This document shows positions 44,102-53,354 of a DNA stretch of 64,000 nucleotides, one piece after another. The notes under the pieces were generated by a model. The model had not been told where the DNA came from, ran no database searches, and saw only the letters and a program-made list of their open reading frames with translations. Source of the DNA: Clostridium sp. (GTDB lineage Bacteria; Bacillota; Clostridia; Lachnospirales; Lachnospiraceae); contig JAISOV010000046.1 in assembly GCA_031275405.1 (NCBI GenBank), positions 62,001 through 126,000 of the forward strand, read 5' to 3'. The position numbers and the translations under genes are program-made. Within the stretch, counting starts at the first letter, position 1. Each line of letters begins with the position of its first letter.

Positions 44102-45031
44102 TCATTTTAATTTGAACTGTTCATTTGCCCTTTCGATAAACCTCGCGGTATCATTGTAACCCATCTGCCTTTGTCTGCGGCTGATCGCAGCCGCTTCCAG
44201 GATGACTGCCACGTTTCTTCCTGGCCTCAACGGAACTTCATAATTAATGATTTTATTTCCTAAGATCTCAATATAAGTATCCCCGTTCCCTAACCGGTCA
44301 TATTCATCTTTCGGGTTCCACTCTTTTAGGGTAACGACCAATTCAATGTTTTGCGTTTCCTTCACCGCCTGAACGCCAAACATATTCTTGATGTCTACCA
44401 GGCCGATTCCTCTGATCTCTAAATAATCCTTCACAATAGCAGGCGCTTTCCCAAACAAAGTTTTTTCGCTTGCCTTGTGTATTTCCACAACATCATCGGA
44501 AACCATCCGGTGGCCACGTTTTAATAACTCCAGGACGGCTTCGCTCTTCCCAATCCCGCTTTCCCCCCTGATAAACACACCCACCCCGTTTACATCCACT
44601 AAACAGCCGTGTAAAGTAACAATCGGGGCAAGCCTCTCGCTTAGCCATCTGATAATCGAACTCATAAAATCTGACGTGGTTTCCGATGTGGAAAAGATCG
44701 GTATCTGCGCCTTTGTTGCAATATCAATGAGTTCTATGTCCGGCACAAGATCTCTGCAAAAAATATAGCACGGAGACCCCAGATTGATTAATTTACTGTA
44801 AACGTCTGTCTTTTCCCTGTGGTCAAGCTGCTGGAGGTACATGGCCTCCACATAGCCAACGATCTGGATCCTCGTTTTGTCAAAAAAATCCAAGAATCCC
44901 GTCAGCTGTATTCCAGGGCGGTTGATATCTTTTGTAGTGATCTTGATACCATGATAATCTACTTCGGTAGTTAAAAGTTTCAAATTAAAGTAATCGACTA
45001 TTTCTTTTAACTCACAATAACGTTCACCCAT
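44102..45031 (-). CDS. hprK: HPr kinase/phosphorylase
   Basis: About 309 residues. Walker A GESGIGKS, then the HprK signature (ISIRGIGLVDIKNMFG-type sequence seen as LEIRGIGLVDIKNMFGV) and a C-terminal RPGRN motif. It phosphorylates HPr on Ser46 to control catabolite repression and PTS activity. The second ATG (45031) is chosen because the AAGAAGG is too close to the first. Its presence next to sugar-use genes elsewhere in the window is coincidental by distance. Confidence 0.93.
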   Translation of the reverse strand: MGERYCELKEIVDYFNLKLLTTEVDYHGIKITTKDINRPGIQLTGFLDFFDKTRIQIVGYVEAMYLQQLDHREKTDVYSKLINLGSPCYIFCRDLVPDIELIDIATKAQIPIFSTSETTSDFMSSIIRWLSERLAPIVTLHGCLVDVNGVGVFIRGESGIGKSEAVLELLKRGHRMVSDDVVEIHKASEKTLFGKAPAIVKDYLEIRGIGLVDIKNMFGVQAVKETQNIELVVTLKEWNPKDEYDRLGNGDTYIEILGNKIINYEVPLRPGRNVAVILEAAAISRRQRQMGYNDTARFIERANEQFKLK

Positions 45032-45102
45032 GCCATTCATGCCTTCTTTCTTTTTTTATGATCATGCCGTTTCGTAAATCCGTCCAGCATTTTTTACAGT
45101 TT

Positions 45103-45558
45103 TTATATCCTTTCAGACCTAATATTTACTGTTTTTGAGACATTTGAGCGAAATTCCACTTCCTTTTTGTTCTTGTCGATCAGTTCTTGGACTTCCGGCT
45201 TTAACATGATATTTTTATCAGGATCTTCCGTATCATTGAGGAACTTGTCAATGATCTCAGCACTGTTATCCCAGTCCTCTCCTTGTAATTCCATGATTTC
45301 CAGGTATTTTGCCGCCAATTCAAGGATTCCAAACAGCTGCCTGTGAATTAAGTCTTTTATTTCACGCAATGAATAACCCAATGTCTTATAATACAATATT
45401 TGTGCCAGTTTATTCAAACTAGTTTGATGATAAGTACGCGTTCCATTCTTATCATAACCATCTGACGGCAGTAAGCCCATCTCGTCATAATATTGTAATG
45501 TCCGGATGGAAACTCCTGCTACTTTAGCTATTTCATGAACGGTCAGTTCCTCTCTCAT
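45103..45558 (-). CDS. MerR family transcriptional regulator
   Basis: 151 residues. The N-terminal winged helix reads HEIAKVAGVSIRTLQYYDEMGLLPS. A coiled dimerisation helix follows (ALAQILYYKTLGYSLREIKDLIHR). The C-terminal part is helical and acidic with no metal-binding Cys pair, so a drug- or stress-sensing type (TipA/BmrR-like) is more likely than a metal sensor. Inducer and targets are unknown; it sits upstream of hprK. Confidence 0.88.
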   Translation of the reverse strand: MREELTVHEIAKVAGVSIRTLQYYDEMGLLPSDGYDKNGTRTYHQTSLNKLAQILYYKTLGYSLREIKDLIHRQLFGILELAAKYLEIMELQGEDWDNSAEIIDKFLNDTEDPDKNIMLKPEVQELIDKNKKEVEFRSNVSKTVNIRSERI

Positions 45559-45872
45559 CGCGACCTCCTATGCCATATGCCGGGAGTATCCATCATCTTC
45601 CGTAACTAGCAAACTTGCGTGAAAATCAACACCCTTATTGTAACCCTTGGGGAAAGCAAAGTCAAGCAGGTTTCTGTGACAGCGTTCCGGCTGCCGCCAC
45701 CTCATGCCGAACCGTGCAGAAACCGAAGGATGTTACAGATTTATGTTCTTAGGAAAGCACGTCCTCATGGCGGGGAATGGAAAAAACAGGGAAATTTTCG
45801 TTGCTTAAAAGGAAGAAGCCGCCGTTCCTGTTTGATATTCATAAAATTGCGGTAATGTTTTTTGATGTTTTA
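45559..45872. other. Intergenic stretch, no gene seen
   Basis: It marks a change from GC-rich to AT-rich sequence at the edge of the protease island. A 78-codon plus-strand frame is not supported by a start site or recognisable content. Confidence 0.4.
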
Positions 45873-46376
45873 CTAATAAATTGCAAATTCGCCATACCAT
45901 TTATCATACGTAACCCTGTATTTACCAATAGTATAATGATAGGTATCTGGCATTAACTGAATGTAATTCAGTTCAAACACCCCACTTGGTTCAATAACCA
46001 ATTCTTCTTCTATGGCTGCGGGAGAAACAATGTTTACCCAATCTGTACCGTTATAATATTCTATTGCATAATGATAACTGCCCCGATATTCTAATTTTTT
46101 AGAAAGGTTGCGTATTGTAACCATAACAAATTTCGGGATTTCAGTATGATGAATATGATTCGGTTCAACCTCTATAGTAATAGACATAAAGTTTTCTCCT
46201 TCGTTTGTAGAAGTAGACGGAGACGAAATATCTGTATCATGCTCTTCCAAAGCCTCGCTTGTTTGAAGATTATCGGTATCATTAGAACAACTCCACAACA
46301 TAAATGGAAGTAACAATATGATACATAAGTAGATTAACCGTGCCAATAAATATTTTTTCATTATGCGTTTATACAT
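45873..46376 (-). CDS. Small lipoprotein, Ig-like domain
   Basis: 167 residues. A membrane helix with lipobox (ICIILLLPFMLWSCSN) marks a lipoprotein. A Ser/Thr/acidic linker is followed by a domain of beta-strand pattern (SITIEVEPNHIHHTEIPKFVMVTIRNLSKK, YHYAIEYYNGTDWVN, GKYRVTYDKW) like bacterial Ig-fold immunity or adhesion domains. Its start overlaps the last base of the protease stop (TAATG), so it is co-translated with the S1 protease. AT-rich like its neighbour. Possibly an inhibitor or anchor of the protease (inference). Confidence 0.7.
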   Translation of the reverse strand: MYKRIMKKYLLARLIYLCIILLLPFMLWSCSNDTDNLQTSEALEEHDTDISSPSTSTNEGENFMSITIEVEPNHIHHTEIPKFVMVTIRNLSKKLEYRGSYHYAIEYYNGTDWVNIVSPAAIEEELVIEPSGVFELNYIQLMPDTYHYTIGKYRVTYDKWYGEFAIY

Positions 46377-47623
46377 TAACTCGTTTTAACTGTAAAAGAG
46401 CTACTAAATCTTACAAAAGGAGTAAACCATATTAAATTTCCTCCGTCACCTACATTGCTCCCCCAGTGAACTCCTACAAAATTATAACTGTTTCCGCCGC
46501 CAGATGCTTGGGTATAGTAAGGACCTCCGCTATCACCGCCGCCAGATGTTCCAGTTGTTAATTTTGCTCTTGTAAGACCATTTATGGTATAATTTGACGA
46601 ATCTGTTTGTGAAACATTTTGTGCTTCAACTTCCGCTTCTGCATATCCATTTGACATACCATATTTCATCACTGCCGTTCCTTTTGGTAGGTCATTTGTC
46701 GTGCCTGTTATGTTTCTTGTAGCACTTGACGAAGAACCATAAATTTTATTTGAAATAGTGTCACTATTTGTTATGCGTACAAGCGCCCAATCGCCACTTG
46801 CGTTATTTTGCCACATAAGCTGTGATACTCTACCAAAATCACTGCCGCCACGATATACTTGTTGATTTGTACCCGATATCGCAAAATTGTGTCCCGCAGT
46901 AACAAATCCATTATATGTCGTGCCGTTTGTCGTAAATGTTCCGCATACTCCAATACTTCTCCCCGGACCCGTTGAAGAACCTCTATTAATTTCCATCCCG
47001 CCTCGTAATTCAGCTTCGGTTTGTATCAATTCGTCTGTACTTAGGACAAATAAATCTAAACTGATAGCTTTTTCGGGCAAACTGTCTTTTACAATATTGG
47101 ATTCGGATAATGAAATTAACGAAGCTAACGACAACCTAATATTGCTTTCGTCCAATTCTAAAAATCCAAAATTGATCTTATTTTCTACTACGTCCACATA
47201 ATGACTTACAGCCGAATGTTCTTTTTTTAAGACTTCAAAAATACTGTAACGTATTTTATCTAATTCATTCACGGAATATTCCGCAGTTTCAAATACAACA
47301 CAATCAAAATCTTTTAGGAGTTCACCGTAATTGTTTTTATTCGTTGATGTTGTCGCAACGTGTAGTTTATAATCAGCTATCCACACTCCTGCATAATCGT
47401 CAGGATATGTGATAGTTCCGTCTTCGTAGACTGTAAAAGTCGTGTTTAAAAGTGAGTAGGCTTCTAACGCTTTTGCCTGTAACGCGAAAACCTGCGGCAC
47501 TGAATGAGTATCGTCTAAGGTACCGTCAGCCGCCCCTGCGCCGATAGAAACACCCATCGACATAACCAGTGTAACCGCCAAGAATAAAACTAATAACCTT
47601 TTGCGTAAAAAATTGATTTTCAT
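46376..47623 (-). CDS. Secreted S1 family (chymotrypsin-like) serine protease
   Basis: 415 residues. Signal peptide (LLVLFLAVTLVMSMGVSIGAGA), a ~185-residue propeptide, then a protease domain with H245 (VTAGHN), D278 (SGDWALVRI) and S365 (GGGDSGGPYY). The style resembles alpha-lytic protease/streptogrisin (S1E/S1D), which are secreted and activated by propeptide removal. The propeptide region resembles no family I can name. Markedly AT-rich compared with the flanks; probably acquired with the small lipoprotein gene. Confidence 0.88.
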   Translation of the reverse strand: MKINFLRKRLLVLFLAVTLVMSMGVSIGAGAADGTLDDTHSVPQVFALQAKALEAYSLLNTTFTVYEDGTITYPDDYAGVWIADYKLHVATTSTNKNNYGELLKDFDCVVFETAEYSVNELDKIRYSIFEVLKKEHSAVSHYVDVVENKINFGFLELDESNIRLSLASLISLSESNIVKDSLPEKAISLDLFVLSTDELIQTEAELRGGMEINRGSSTGPGRSIGVCGTFTTNGTTYNGFVTAGHNFAISGTNQQVYRGGSDFGRVSQLMWQNNASGDWALVRITNSDTISNKIYGSSSSATRNITGTTNDLPKGTAVMKYGMSNGYAEAEVEAQNVSQTDSSNYTINGLTRAKLTTGTSGGGDSGGPYYTQASGGGNSYNFVGVHWGSNVGDGGNLIWFTPFVRFSSSFTVKTS

Positions 47624-47800
47624 AACTTTCCTCCTGTCTAATGTTTATTTTTATACTTCTCACACCATCATGAACGGTGTAGAAAGATTTGTCATATCCA
47701 TTATATATTAAAACCACTCCCGAGTAAATAACATTTTGTAAATTTTTTTACTGCAACGGACAAGTATGTCGCTTACCCATTGCGGTTGCGGGGTCAGTGT

Positions 47801-48141
47801 TCAATACTGTGCTTCCTCATATACGTACGTTTCCCTCACTTCCTGTTGCATGATACCCTCCGTCCCCTTGCGTAATAACTCCACGCTCCGCACTTCGTCC
47901 TGTAGCCTGTAATACCCTCACAGAGGGCGAATTTAGCCGCCGTAAGCGTCTTTTGCTCCGCCTGCCATCCTTGGGGCAGGGTCTTGTGATCTCCCCTAAC
48001 GCCGTCAGGGTACTGTTTCGCGTCCTTGTACTTCTGGATTTCATCTTCGTGTTTGTCGCGGTAGGCTTCGCGCTTCTTGGGGTCAAGCTGCCTGTACTTG
48101 TGATATACCGCCTTGTGCTGTTTGTAATTCTCGTATTGCAA
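47801..48141 (-). pseudogene. C-terminal fragment of a MobA-type relaxase, frameshifted
   Basis: The 5' part of the fragment reads ENYKQHKAVYHKYRQLDPKKREAY and YKDAKQYPDGV, the helical C-terminal style of Firmicute mobilisation relaxases as I recall them. At about 47910-47925 the frame shifts; continuing in the next frame gives YYRLQDEVRSVELLRKGTEG and ends at the stop 47801-47803. The relaxase N-terminal catalytic domain is absent. Remnant of an integrative mobilisable element. Confidence 0.65.
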
Positions 48142-48149
48142 TAGTCAAT

Positions 48150-48412
48150 AAAAGTTTCCGCCCCAACTTCGCCAATTTACCGCGAAAAACGCAACTCGTG
48201 TACTGACTGCCGCGGCCGCTGTGGCTGATTGCGCCGCGCAAGTCGTGGCTCTGAGCCGCATTCACGAGCGTCTCGACGTATAACTCCGTCCGCATATTGT
48301 CCCGATAAGAAATGCGATTTCGATGAATGCAAATTCCGGTTTTGTGGAAGGCGGCAACAATAGATTCCAGCTTATAAAACGTGAAATGTATGGCAGGGCG
48401 AACCTTCCGCAT
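48150..48412 (-). mobile_element. IS3-family transposase fragment, inactivated
   Basis: Reads NMRTELYVETLVNAAQSHDLRG and ISHSGRGSQYTSCVFRGKLAKLG, the integrase-core part of IS3/IS150 transposases, normally HSDRGSQYTS. The catalytic Asp is a Gly here, and both the N-terminus and the glutamate-bearing end are missing. It abuts the relaxase fragment at about 48140, so one element has been interrupted by the other. Confidence 0.75.
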
Positions 48413-48482
48413 CTGACTCGGAAATGCCTCTTGGGGTTTTCCATCACAAAGCCGGAATTCAACTTATTCAATCTGATATAGC

Positions 48483-48521
48483 AAAGCCTAACCTTAAAGA
48501 ACAGATTAGGCTTTCATTTTT
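48483..48521. terminator. Probable terminator downstream of the glycosidase operon
   Basis: Stem AAAGCCTAA / TTAGGCTTT (9 bp) with a 14-nt loop. The T-run (CATTTTT) follows on the plus strand; on the minus strand, which carries the glycosidase operon, only a short T-run exists within the arm. Bidirectional function is possible. Confidence 0.45.
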
Positions 48522-48555
48522 GCTGTGCTTACCCCATGTTAAGAAAGAACCGGTT

Positions 48556-49968
48556 CTACGGTACGGCGGTTCCCTTCTGCCGGGCTTCCCGCACGTTTCC
48601 ATGATAGTCGGTGACGACCCGCAGGTTCGGGCCGGCTTCAAAGACCTTGCGCCCGTTGATGTAGGCGGTTCCGCCCCTTCCGGTGTTTTCCATGCGCAGT
48701 ACCCAGTCTCCCCAGACCTGCTCATAGCTGCTTTCCGCAGCTCCGGAGGTTCCCCAGTACAGGCACTCTCTTTCCACATGGACGCCGTACATTCGGGAAA
48801 GGTATTCCAGCACGGACAGCATGGCCGGCCCATAAGCATCCTGCTCTCCTTCCAGAGAAACAGCGGAGGGAACCCCGGTAAACGGATCGTACTGCTGCAC
48901 GAAGACACCCTTTTTCCCGATTGCCTCAAACAGCTTCCTGCCTAGCTGCGGGATGAGGTATTCATATCCGTAATTTTCCAGTGCGCGGATGGCCCTCTGG
49001 TAGGTCAGCGCTTCCACCTGTCCGCTCCAGTTGTTCGTGGTAACATTCCGGAACAAGGGGTCGTTCACCGCCACGGAGGGCAGGGGCATCGGCGTCCAGA
49101 ATTCTTCCGGGTTCAGCAGATGTTCCTTGACGAACCGCTCCGCCATGGCAGGGGTCAGGCTGTGCCAGTACATCGCCCGCAGATTGTTGTGGAGCAGCGT
49201 CGGGAGGATCCGGTGGTTCTTGTCGCGGTCAAAGTAGGCGCCTCTTTCCTCCGACCAGAGGTACGCCTTCATGTGAGCCTGTACGTCTTTCGCTTTCCGC
49301 GCCCAGAAAAGCGCTTTGCGGTCATCCCGGTTGATCCGGCTGATCTCCGACAGGGTTTCTCTGGCGGAATAAGACCAGCTCATCATGTCCATCGAGGCCA
49401 TAGGAACCACCCGGCAGCCCTGGGGCGGCGTTTCCTCCGCCCACGCGTCCGGAGCGTCTCCGTACCGTAGAGCGTGGTCTTCCCCGGTGTCGTATCTGCA
49501 CCAGGTCTCCAGACAGCCGTCGCCGTCGGAATCCCGTACCCGCCACAGGTATGCGTCGAATTTTTCCAGAGCGGCATAGAGCAGATCCAGGTAAGCCTGA
49601 TCTTTCCCCATCAGATAGTACATGTTCAAGGCGGGAGCCGGAAAGCAGAATCCTTGGAATTTGTTGAACTGCGGCGTCAGCACACCGTCTATCATGGCAA
49701 TGCTCCCGGGAAGGCGCCCGTCCTCCCTCTGGCATTCCATGAACAGCAGCTGATTGTGGAAGCCCGCCTCCATGTTTCGTTTGGCGTACATTTCCCCGCC
49801 CATCGGCTGGGTTTCCAGCCATATTTTTTCATATCCTCCCCCTTCGATCAGGACTGTGCGCCCGGCAAAGTCTTTCAGGTTTTGGAGGCATTTTTCTTCC
49901 GCAAGACAAAAAAGCGACTGCAGCAGCTCGTCCGAGGTCTGAAAAGATACGCTGGTATTCTGGATCAT
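48556..49968 (-). CDS. (alpha/alpha)6-barrel glycoside hydrolase, MGH1/GH37-63-like
   Basis: 470 residues, no signal peptide. The sequence has the alpha-toroid pattern of clan GH-G enzymes: FNKFQGFCFPAPALNMYYLMGKD, DGDGCLETWCRYDTGED, SWSYSARETLSEISRINRDD, and a C-terminal EALTYQRAIRALENYGYEYL. It is best placed with mannosylglycerate-hydrolase-like/trehalase-like proteins (MGH1 domain), often annotated only as glycosyl hydrolases. Its start overlaps the end of the GH43 gene by 4 bp, so both enzymes are coupled and probably act on the same imported oligosaccharide. Confidence 0.7.
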   Translation of the reverse strand: MIQNTSVSFQTSDELLQSLFCLAEEKCLQNLKDFAGRTVLIEGGGYEKIWLETQPMGGEMYAKRNMEAGFHNQLLFMECQREDGRLPGSIAMIDGVLTPQFNKFQGFCFPAPALNMYYLMGKDQAYLDLLYAALEKFDAYLWRVRDSDGDGCLETWCRYDTGEDHALRYGDAPDAWAEETPPQGCRVVPMASMDMMSWSYSARETLSEISRINRDDRKALFWARKAKDVQAHMKAYLWSEERGAYFDRDKNHRILPTLLHNNLRAMYWHSLTPAMAERFVKEHLLNPEEFWTPMPLPSVAVNDPLFRNVTTNNWSGQVEALTYQRAIRALENYGYEYLIPQLGRKLFEAIGKKGVFVQQYDPFTGVPSAVSLEGEQDAYGPAMLSVLEYLSRMYGVHVERECLYWGTSGAAESSYEQVWGDWVLRMENTGRGGTAYINGRKVFEAGPNLRVVTDYHGNVREARQKGTAVP

Positions 49969-51809
49969 CGTTTCTCCCCTCTGTCCGCCGCCGGAACATA
50001 AGCAACCGAAAAATACCGGAAATCCGCATACGCGCCCAGGCCCGCCATATCATGAACATACATTCCGAACTGCGCTCCGGTAAAGCCCCGGCAGTATTCG
50101 TCCGTCAGGATTTCTGTCGTCGCGCCGCTGGCGGCGATTTTCCAGCCATCCATGGATGTTCCTTCCTCCATGGACGTTTCTTCCTCCATGGACGGTTCTT
50201 CCTCCATGGACTTCCCTTCCTCCATGGACTTCCCTTCCTCCATGGACGTTCCTTCCTCCATGGACTTCCCTTCCTCCATGGACGTTCCTTCCTCCATGGA
50301 CTTCCCTTCCTCCATGGACGGCCTTTCCCTTTTCTCCGTGGATGGCCGGAGCCGGTAAGAGAAGCTGACTTCCCGTCCGCCGCAGGACACCGTGGCGCGA
50401 AGCCCCAGGATCTGCACAGAGCCGTTCATGGACGGTTCTTCCTCCATGGACGGTTCTTCCTCCATGGACTTCCCTTCCTCCATGGATGGCTCTTCCTCCA
50501 TTGGTATGGGCGGTATCTCATCCGTGATCACGCCGTTGTCGCTTTTCAGCAAGACCAGAACCGCTTTCCCCTCTTCCGTCACCGTCTTGGCAAAGATATA
50601 AAAGTTCATGACATCGTACACGTAGGCCAGCCCGGCAAGCTGCTCCGGGCATTCCGGCGAAAATTCCATTTCTGTTTCGGCTTCGGCCAGAACTTCCTGC
50701 TGCCGCACCGCCAGCAGGGAAACATGATGCCGGGAATTCATGGATTCCCGTCCGGTCAGCCGCAGATACCCTGCCCTTGCGGTAAGGCTGGCAAAAGATT
50801 CATAGGATACCCTCGGCGATACATAGGAAACATCCAAAGCCTGACCGGAAAAATCGTCGTAAAAACTAAGAACCCCGCTTCCTGCGGAAACCGCCCCTCC
50901 CTTTGGCTCTTCCACGGCAGTCCGGGCGTACCTCTCGCCCCCCGCCAGACGGAGCCATCCGTCCGGACTCCACTCCATCTTCTGGAGAGCGGTTTCCCTG
51001 CCGAGGACGCACCGCTCCGTACCCTGTATGGGGCGGGCGCACAGATGTACCATGTACCATTCCCCAAGCGGCGTTTCCACCAGATCCGCGTGGCCGCATT
51101 TCTGCAAAGCCAAGGGGTCGCTTCTGTCGGAAGTCAGGATAGGGTTTTGGGGCGCCGTCTCAAAAGGCCCCCAGACGGTTTTCGCGCGGGCCAAGGAGAC
51201 GCAGTGGTCGTACCCGGTGCCGCCTTCCGCCGTCAGAAGATAATACCAGTCGCCGATATGGTACATATGAGGCCCTTCGGTGCAGCCGATCCCGGAGCCT
51301 GGATATACTTTTCTGCGCTCCCCGACCAGACGGAAAGTCTCCGGCTCTATTTCCTGCACCAGAATCCCTTGGAAGCCATGCACCATATTGATCAGGTATT
51401 TCTTTCCATCCAGGTCATGAAAAAGCGACGGGTCAAACCCTATGCTGTTCAGGTACACGGGATCCGACCACTCTGCGTCTATCTCCTTGGCGTACACCAG
51501 ATAGTTGTGCGTGTTGTAATACCGCCCTTTTTTGGTCTTCGCGTCCGTGAACAGCAGATAAAAATAAATCCCGTCATAGCTTAGGCAGGGCGCCCACACT
51601 CCGCCGGAAGCAGGGTTCCCCAGCATGTTCAGCTGGGATTCCCTGCGCAGGGGAGACGGGATCTGCCGGAAAGTCTTCCAGTCACGGGAATGGAACAGCC
51701 GCACTCCCGGCCACCATTCAAAAGTAGAGGTCGCGATATAATAATCCTCTCCCACACGGAGGATACTGGGATCCGGACAAAAACCTCTTAAAATCGGATT
51801 GTGTATCAA
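49965..51809 (-). CDS. GH43 beta-xylosidase/arabinofuranosidase with hexapeptide repeats
   Basis: 614 residues, no signal peptide. Five-bladed propeller with the GH43 catalytic acids in order: D13 (GFCPDPSILR), Asp in IGFDPSLFHD and the acid Glu in IGCTEGPHMY. The C-terminal beta-sandwich (from about 320, FYDDFSGQ) is the usual GH43 accessory domain and ends YFSVAYVPA. Two runs of SMEE(G/E)(K/T/P) hexapeptides split this domain; the core strands around them (VQILGLRATVSCGGREVSFSY, GFTGAQFGMYVHD) are intact. Precedes the (alpha/alpha)6 enzyme and follows the sugar-binding lipoprotein. Confidence 0.9.
   Translation of the reverse strand: MIHNPILRGFCPDPSILRVGEDYYIATSTFEWWPGVRLFHSRDWKTFRQIPSPLRRESQLNMLGNPASGGVWAPCLSYDGIYFYLLFTDAKTKKGRYYNTHNYLVYAKEIDAEWSDPVYLNSIGFDPSLFHDLDGKKYLINMVHGFQGILVQEIEPETFRLVGERRKVYPGSGIGCTEGPHMYHIGDWYYLLTAEGGTGYDHCVSLARAKTVWGPFETAPQNPILTSDRSDPLALQKCGHADLVETPLGEWYMVHLCARPIQGTERCVLGRETALQKMEWSPDGWLRLAGGERYARTAVEEPKGGAVSAGSGVLSFYDDFSGQALDVSYVSPRVSYESFASLTARAGYLRLTGRESMNSRHHVSLLAVRQQEVLAEAETEMEFSPECPEQLAGLAYVYDVMNFYIFAKTVTEEGKAVLVLLKSDNGVITDEIPPIPMEEEPSMEEGKSMEEEPSMEEEPSMNGSVQILGLRATVSCGGREVSFSYRLRPSTEKRERPSMEEGKSMEEGTSMEEGKSMEEGTSMEEGKSMEEGKSMEEEPSMEEETSMEEGTSMDGWKIAASGATTEILTDEYCRGFTGAQFGMYVHDMAGLGAYADFRYFSVAYVPAADRGEKR
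50149..50328. repeat. 18-bp tandem repeat array 1 (10 units)
   Basis: The 8-mer TCCATGGA recurs at exactly 18-bp spacing ten times (50149 to 50311), with TTCCTTCC-type linkers. In the GH43 protein it encodes ten SMEE-type hexapeptides. Confidence 0.95.
50425..50504. repeat. 18-bp tandem repeat array 2 (5 units)
   Basis: The same unit, spaced 18 bp, at 50425, 50443, 50461, 50479 and 50497, the outer two degenerate. About 95 bp from array 1 in the same gene. Confidence 0.9.
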
Positions 51810-51902
51810 AGTTCTCTCCTCTCAGGAATACAAAGAAAACCGCGCCGCATGGACGCAGTTTTCTTTCCATCTGATCGCTTACTAAGAACCTTGGAAGCGT
51901 TC

Positions 51903-53309
51903 TTACTTCGCAATCAATTCCTTCATCAGTTTCAGTGTTTCAGCGGCGGCGGCAGCGCTGTCAATCCTGCCCGCCCGCAGTCTTTCACCGATTTTGGCCA
52001 GTCCATCGACAAATTCTTGGTCGTTTGGCAGGTTCAAGCCCTGCGGAACGGTTCCGATCGTGTCCAGAACATCATAATAAGCGTAGATTTTCTTGCTTGT
52101 TTCGCTGGCTTCGCCGGAAATCGCTTCACGAACGGCGGGAGAAGCCGGAACGCCCCGGCTGGTTCCCATGATTCTGCCGGCTTCCACACTGGTCGTCAGA
52201 TAGTTCATGAACAGTACAGCCGCTTCTTTGTTTTTGCTGTTTTTGTTCAGGCAAATAGTCTGACTAAGCTGAAGAACCAAAGCTTTGTTGGCTCCCGCCG
52301 GAGGCGCTACAAGAGAGATTTCATCCGTGGTCGCTCCCTGATAGCCGTCCAACTGATTGCTCCAGATAATACCAAACAGAGCCTTGCCTGCGGTAATCGC
52401 GGAAGTGTCCGCTCCGGTTTCGGCATAAGTTGCCGTCGTATCCTTGTCGGGAACTACGCCGTCGGCGCGAAGACCTTCCCAAATGTCAAACCACTTTGTC
52501 AGTGTCTCTTCCGTAGCGGTCGTCGTGGTCCCGTCATAGATCGTTTCGCCGTTTTGCGTCAGAAAATAGCTGATAAAGTTGGCCTGATTGGTGGCGTTGT
52601 CGGCAAAAGGGTACACCCCTTCCGGCAGCTTGTCCTTGATATCTTTGCCGTACTGGATAAACTCCTCCCATGTCCAATCATCCTTGGGTAACTCCACACC
52701 CGCAGCCTCCAACACGGTTTGGTTGTAGATCATCGCGAGCGCGTTGGTCCCCAGGCTCACGCCGTACAGATCACCGTTTGCCGCCGAAACGGCGGTAATG
52801 CCGGAAGCATCGAATTTTGCAGGGTCGTCGATCTGAAGCAGATTGCCCTCATACTGATTCAGCACTTCAAGATACTGCACATAATCAGGCCAGTTCCCTC
52901 CCAGAGTAAACAGATCGGGTCCCGCGCCGGACGCTAACTGCGGGTCGATGATCGCAAGGTGGTCGGGGGTGCCGCCGTTAGGCTGTCCAACGACCGTGAT
53001 TTCGGGATAGGCCTTTTGGAACTCGTCGATCACTTCCTGTTGCAGCGCGGCGCGTTCGTCATTGCCCCACCAACCGAAAGAAATTTCAGCGGGTCCGCCC
53101 GTGTAAGTGGGCAAACCATCCGCCCGGGCTTCCGGAGCCGGTTCTTCGGCAGGCTCTGCTGCCGACTCGACGGGCGTGGTATCGACCGCCTGGGAAGAGG
53201 CGCCTTGCGTCGTGGTGTCGTCCTTGCTGCCGCAGGCCGCCAAAGCGAAGGCGAATACCAGTAAGGTTGCGACCATTGCCGTGAAACGTTTGGATTTCAT
53301 CTTTTTCAT
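51903..53309 (-). CDS. Extracellular sugar-binding lipoprotein (family 1)
   Basis: 468 residues. Lipoprotein signal with Cys26 (FALAACGSK) and a Thr/Ser/acidic linker, then a type 1 solute-binding fold: AEISFGWWGNDERAALQQEVIDEFQKAYPEI is a typical opening. W, D and aromatic positions in the cleft are expected to bind an oligosaccharide. Follows the two permease genes and precedes GH43, so it is the capture subunit of the importer. The exact ligand is not known; xylo- or arabino-oligosaccharide fits its neighbours. Confidence 0.93.
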   Translation of the reverse strand: MKKMKSKRFTAMVATLLVFAFALAACGSKDDTTTQGASSQAVDTTPVESAAEPAEEPAPEARADGLPTYTGGPAEISFGWWGNDERAALQQEVIDEFQKAYPEITVVGQPNGGTPDHLAIIDPQLASGAGPDLFTLGGNWPDYVQYLEVLNQYEGNLLQIDDPAKFDASGITAVSAANGDLYGVSLGTNALAMIYNQTVLEAAGVELPKDDWTWEEFIQYGKDIKDKLPEGVYPFADNATNQANFISYFLTQNGETIYDGTTTTATEETLTKWFDIWEGLRADGVVPDKDTTATYAETGADTSAITAGKALFGIIWSNQLDGYQGATTDEISLVAPPAGANKALVLQLSQTICLNKNSKNKEAAVLFMNYLTTSVEAGRIMGTSRGVPASPAVREAISGEASETSKKIYAYYDVLDTIGTVPQGLNLPNDQEFVDGLAKIGERLRAGRIDSAAAAAETLKLMKELIAK

Positions 53310-53354
53310 CTTTTCCTCCTATTGATGATGTTTTCTTTTTTATATGAAGGGTTG

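Noticed and set aside
50152-50358. Plus-strand frames through the 18-bp arrays
   Set aside because: Repeat units are open in several frames by composition; the GH43 frame explains them.
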